DNA from: Carallia brachiata
Taxonomy: Eukaryota; Streptophyta; Magnoliopsida; Malpighiales; Rhizophoraceae
Assembly (NCBI GenBank): GCA_021464245.1
Contig: JADCRB010000016.1
Coordinates: 14,481,663-14,545,662, forward strand
Direction of reading: 5' to 3'
DNA: 64,000 bases
A program made the position numbers and the translations under genes. This document shows, in pieces, positions 61,833 to 64,000 of this stretch (position 1 is the first letter of the stretch; the number at the start of each line of letters is the position of its first letter). A model generated the notes under the pieces. The model was given only the letters and a program-made list of their open reading frames with translations. It did no database searches and was not told the origin of the DNA.

Positions 61833-64000
61833 ATGTCCGTGGAGAACAGGAAAGTACCCGTCGAGTTGCCTGTTGGGGTCGTCGGAAACTGGAAAGAGGG
61901 ATATGAATGGATACCCATATTCGGTGCCTTTGCCGCCGTGGCCGTTGCTTTTTCTGCCGGGGCCAACAATGTGCCCGCTTCGGTCTGGTCAACCAATCAT
62001 TTTCTTTTATGATCTAACATTGATTTTCTCGATCACATTTGAACATGAACATCATTTGTCAAAAAAAAAATGAAGAACATTACGTAATCTTTTGTGTGTG
62101 ACTTCTGGAATGTATTTTGGTTCGAATTGGCCAGTTCTCGACGCTGGTGGGTTCCGGGACGACCACTCTTTTGATGGCTTCAATGATGGCTTGTGTAATC
62201 TATGTTCCTGGAGCTGGCTTTGCAAGCAAGGCCACTGTTGATTCCTTGTTTTCTCATGTAATGGATATGATGTTATATGCAAATGATAAAAAAAAAAACT
62301 GTATGCTATATAGTACTTTTGGTCTTTTAGTTTGTCAGATAATTTTGTGATAATTTCAGGTTGTCCAGGAGCATCAACCAAGTGAAGGTTTTCTGATGTG
62401 GAGTATTGCAATTGTTCTCCTCACTGTAGGTACATTATGATCATTATTGTCTTTTCGCGTACATCAGTTTGATACTACACGATCCCACAAAAAAGTAATT
62501 GTACAGTACGAAATAACATAAAAACGAACTCAACTCATAAAAAAAAAGATAGGCCGATCCTTCGAGTCATTCCAATTCATTGATTTAAGCTTTATTTTGA
62601 AGTATTGAGCATTCACCAGTGAGTTTTAAATCGATGGAAATTAAGTCGTCTCCAAGCTGAAGATCCGAGTTAGTATTGATCATTCAGCACTAAGTAAAGA
62701 AAAGAATCAATAATCCTTTTATTAAAGGCGGACGAAATAGTTGTTTCCGCTTATTGCTTCTCAGGATTTGAAAGCATGAATGTAAACTTGACAAGATGAT
62801 CAGTGCCATTTTGCATAGATAAAAGTGATGAAAAACACTATTTGATGTCGTCATATATGTTTTTCCTGTTAACATTGATTAAACTTTGCTCTGCGCAGCA
62901 ATTTGGCTTACAATTGCAACATATTTGGAGTTACCAGTATCGCCTCAGCAGTCTACAGAGAGTGCTTTATTAGGAACCGTCCTTGTCACCGAAGGTTTGA
63001 GTATATACCCCTGTGGAATAAGGTAAATGAAAATATGTTATCTGTCAAATTTAAATCAATTATAAATCTGGTTGGCTGTCCAGGAAATAAATATTACAGA
63101 TTGACTAACCTCTTGGACTACTACATATCTGGTTTTTCTTTCTGATAATTTCTTAGATTGCAATAACGTTGCATCGTGATCCATGATGTAAATTTCGGGA
63201 TCCATGATGTAAATTTCGGGGTCGGTTTTCTGATTAATTAACTTGTTCTAGCATCTGACAATTACCTTGTGGCTTCGTCTTATTCTTGAATGATAGTTTG
63301 GTGCAGAAAGGAAATCATCATTTTAATGGTGAAGGATTGGTCTGGATATTATTGGGATGGACTGTTGCTCCATTACTTGCCTGCCTCTTTGCATGGTTGT
63401 TCTTCACTCTCTTGAAGGCCTTTTTACTTCAGCATGAAAGATCAGAGAAAAGGGTCCTTATTTTCCTTGCTATCAACTTTGGCATATCTGCAGGATTGCT
63501 TTGTATCTTTGTCATGTTCCAGGTTCCATACTTTTTCTCTTAGCTTATCTTAGATTATCACTGTTTCCTGATTTATGCTTTAAAATTTCAATTAAATTCC
63601 AGTTGACTATATGATTTCAATGGACAGATAGTGCAAAACATTGTACCTGTCAAGACATGGATTACTATAGGTGCTGTAGCAGTTGCTACATTAAGTGGAG
63701 GAATGCTGTCTTTGGTAGACTTCCATAAAATTTTGCTGTCATCTTCTCATAATCATATCTCCTAGTTGTTTTGATTTCTTTTTCTTGCTTTAAAACTGCA
63801 TTCGGCATTGCAACAGGTTGTGCTGGTTCCTATAATGATAAATAGGTTAAATGCTGTGACGGTCAAGTCTAATGAACAGAACAATTCCATAAGTCATGAG
63901 AAACAAGGAAATCAGGACAATCCAAATGTTGTCAAAGAGGGTGATAAGCATGAAGATGACAAAACAGAAGATGATGCTGAAGAAATACTGAGACGTTTTA
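61833..64000 (+). CDS. PiT/PHO4-family phosphate transporter, N-terminal half (one-base deletion; runs off right edge)
   Basis: Resembles the PiT family of cation-coupled inorganic phosphate symporters (fungal PHO-4/PHO89, animal PiT). Exons: 61833-61982, 62135-62257, 62360-62429, 62899-63022, 63307-63522, 63628-63714, 63817 to the window end. The start MSVENRKVPVELPVG precedes helix 1 (WIPIFGAFAAVAVAFSAGAN). The family signature reads GANNVPASFSTLVGSG, against GANDxANxFxTSVGS in typical members. Six further hydrophobic segments follow (LLMASMMACVIYVPGAGFAS, LMWSIAIVLLTVAIWL, SALLGTVLVTEG, LVWILLGWTVAPLLACL, RVLIFLAINFGISAGLL, TWITIGAVAVATLSGGM). A charged cytosolic loop (KEGDKHEDDKTEDDAEE) begins at the edge. 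One T is missing in the T-run 62996-62998: EGFEYIPLWNK straddles two frames, and adding it restores exon phase. The exon 1 donor (TCG|GTCTGG) is weak. The C-terminal half lies beyond the window. Confidence 0.8.
63178..63219. repeat. Perfect 21-bp tandem duplication in a transporter intron
   Basis: GATCCATGATGTAAATTTCG plus G is present twice head to tail (63178-63198, 63199-63219) in the intron between exons 4 and 5 of the transporter gene. Confidence 0.8.

Noticed and set aside
1..64000. LTR retrotransposons, CRISPR arrays, rRNA genes
   Set aside because: No paired long terminal repeats, no gag-pol reading frames, no regularly spaced repeats and no rRNA-like sequence were seen. Single box-B-like motifs were not enough to call tRNA genes or SINEs.

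Overview
This is a stretch of AT-rich nuclear DNA from a flowering plant, most likely a eudicot. The genes carry GT-AG introns and encode plant families: STICHEL-like, GRAVITROPIC IN THE LIGHT 1-like, SEC61 alpha, ERD2 and a DUF7705-type secreted protein. They sit among AT-rich intergenic DNA full of microsatellites, poly(T) tracts and small non-autonomous transposons. I cannot name the species.

Layout. (1) 1-9126, minus strand: two tandem copies of a DUF7705-type secreted-protein gene. Copy 1 is cut by the left edge; copy 2 (6690-9126) has all four exons but several small frame breaks. (2) 12337-20306, minus: a six-exon STICHEL-like gene with a DnaX-type ATPase core. (3) 20307-31498: about 11 kb mostly without recognisable genes, with two fold-back elements, a smaller AT-rich hairpin and one unrecognised exon-like stretch near 29.2 kb. 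(4) 31499-34696, plus: complete, intact ERD2 (KDEL receptor, 215 codons). (5) 37398-40124, plus: SEC61 alpha (translocon channel), six coding exons plus a probable 5' UTR intron. (6) 40125-56070: a 16 kb gene desert with a hAT-like element that has an 8-bp target duplication, a second terminal-repeat element with a 9-bp duplication, a retroposon-like insertion and several orphan poly(A)/poly(T) insertions flanked by direct repeats. (7) 56071-57464, plus: intronless GIL1/DUF641-type gene. (8) 61833 to the right edge, plus: first half of a PiT/PHO4-family phosphate transporter.

The most important observation concerns reading frames. Five of the six identifiable genes carry one or more missing bases (1-2 bp) inside otherwise well-conserved exons, while splice sites, exon phases and the rest of the protein are preserved. 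In SEC61 alpha and the STICHEL-like gene, adding exactly one base makes the summed exon lengths divisible by three and, for SEC61 alpha, gives the expected 475 residues. No compensating insertions were seen. Residual deletion errors of a long-read assembly explain this better than five independent pseudogenes. Copy 2 of the DUF7705 pair has the highest density of lesions and could still be a true pseudogene.

Functionally the genes are mostly unrelated neighbours, as is usual in plant nuclear DNA. ERD2 and SEC61 alpha both serve the early secretory pathway and lie 2.7 kb apart on the same strand; nothing in the sequence shows that they are co-regulated.
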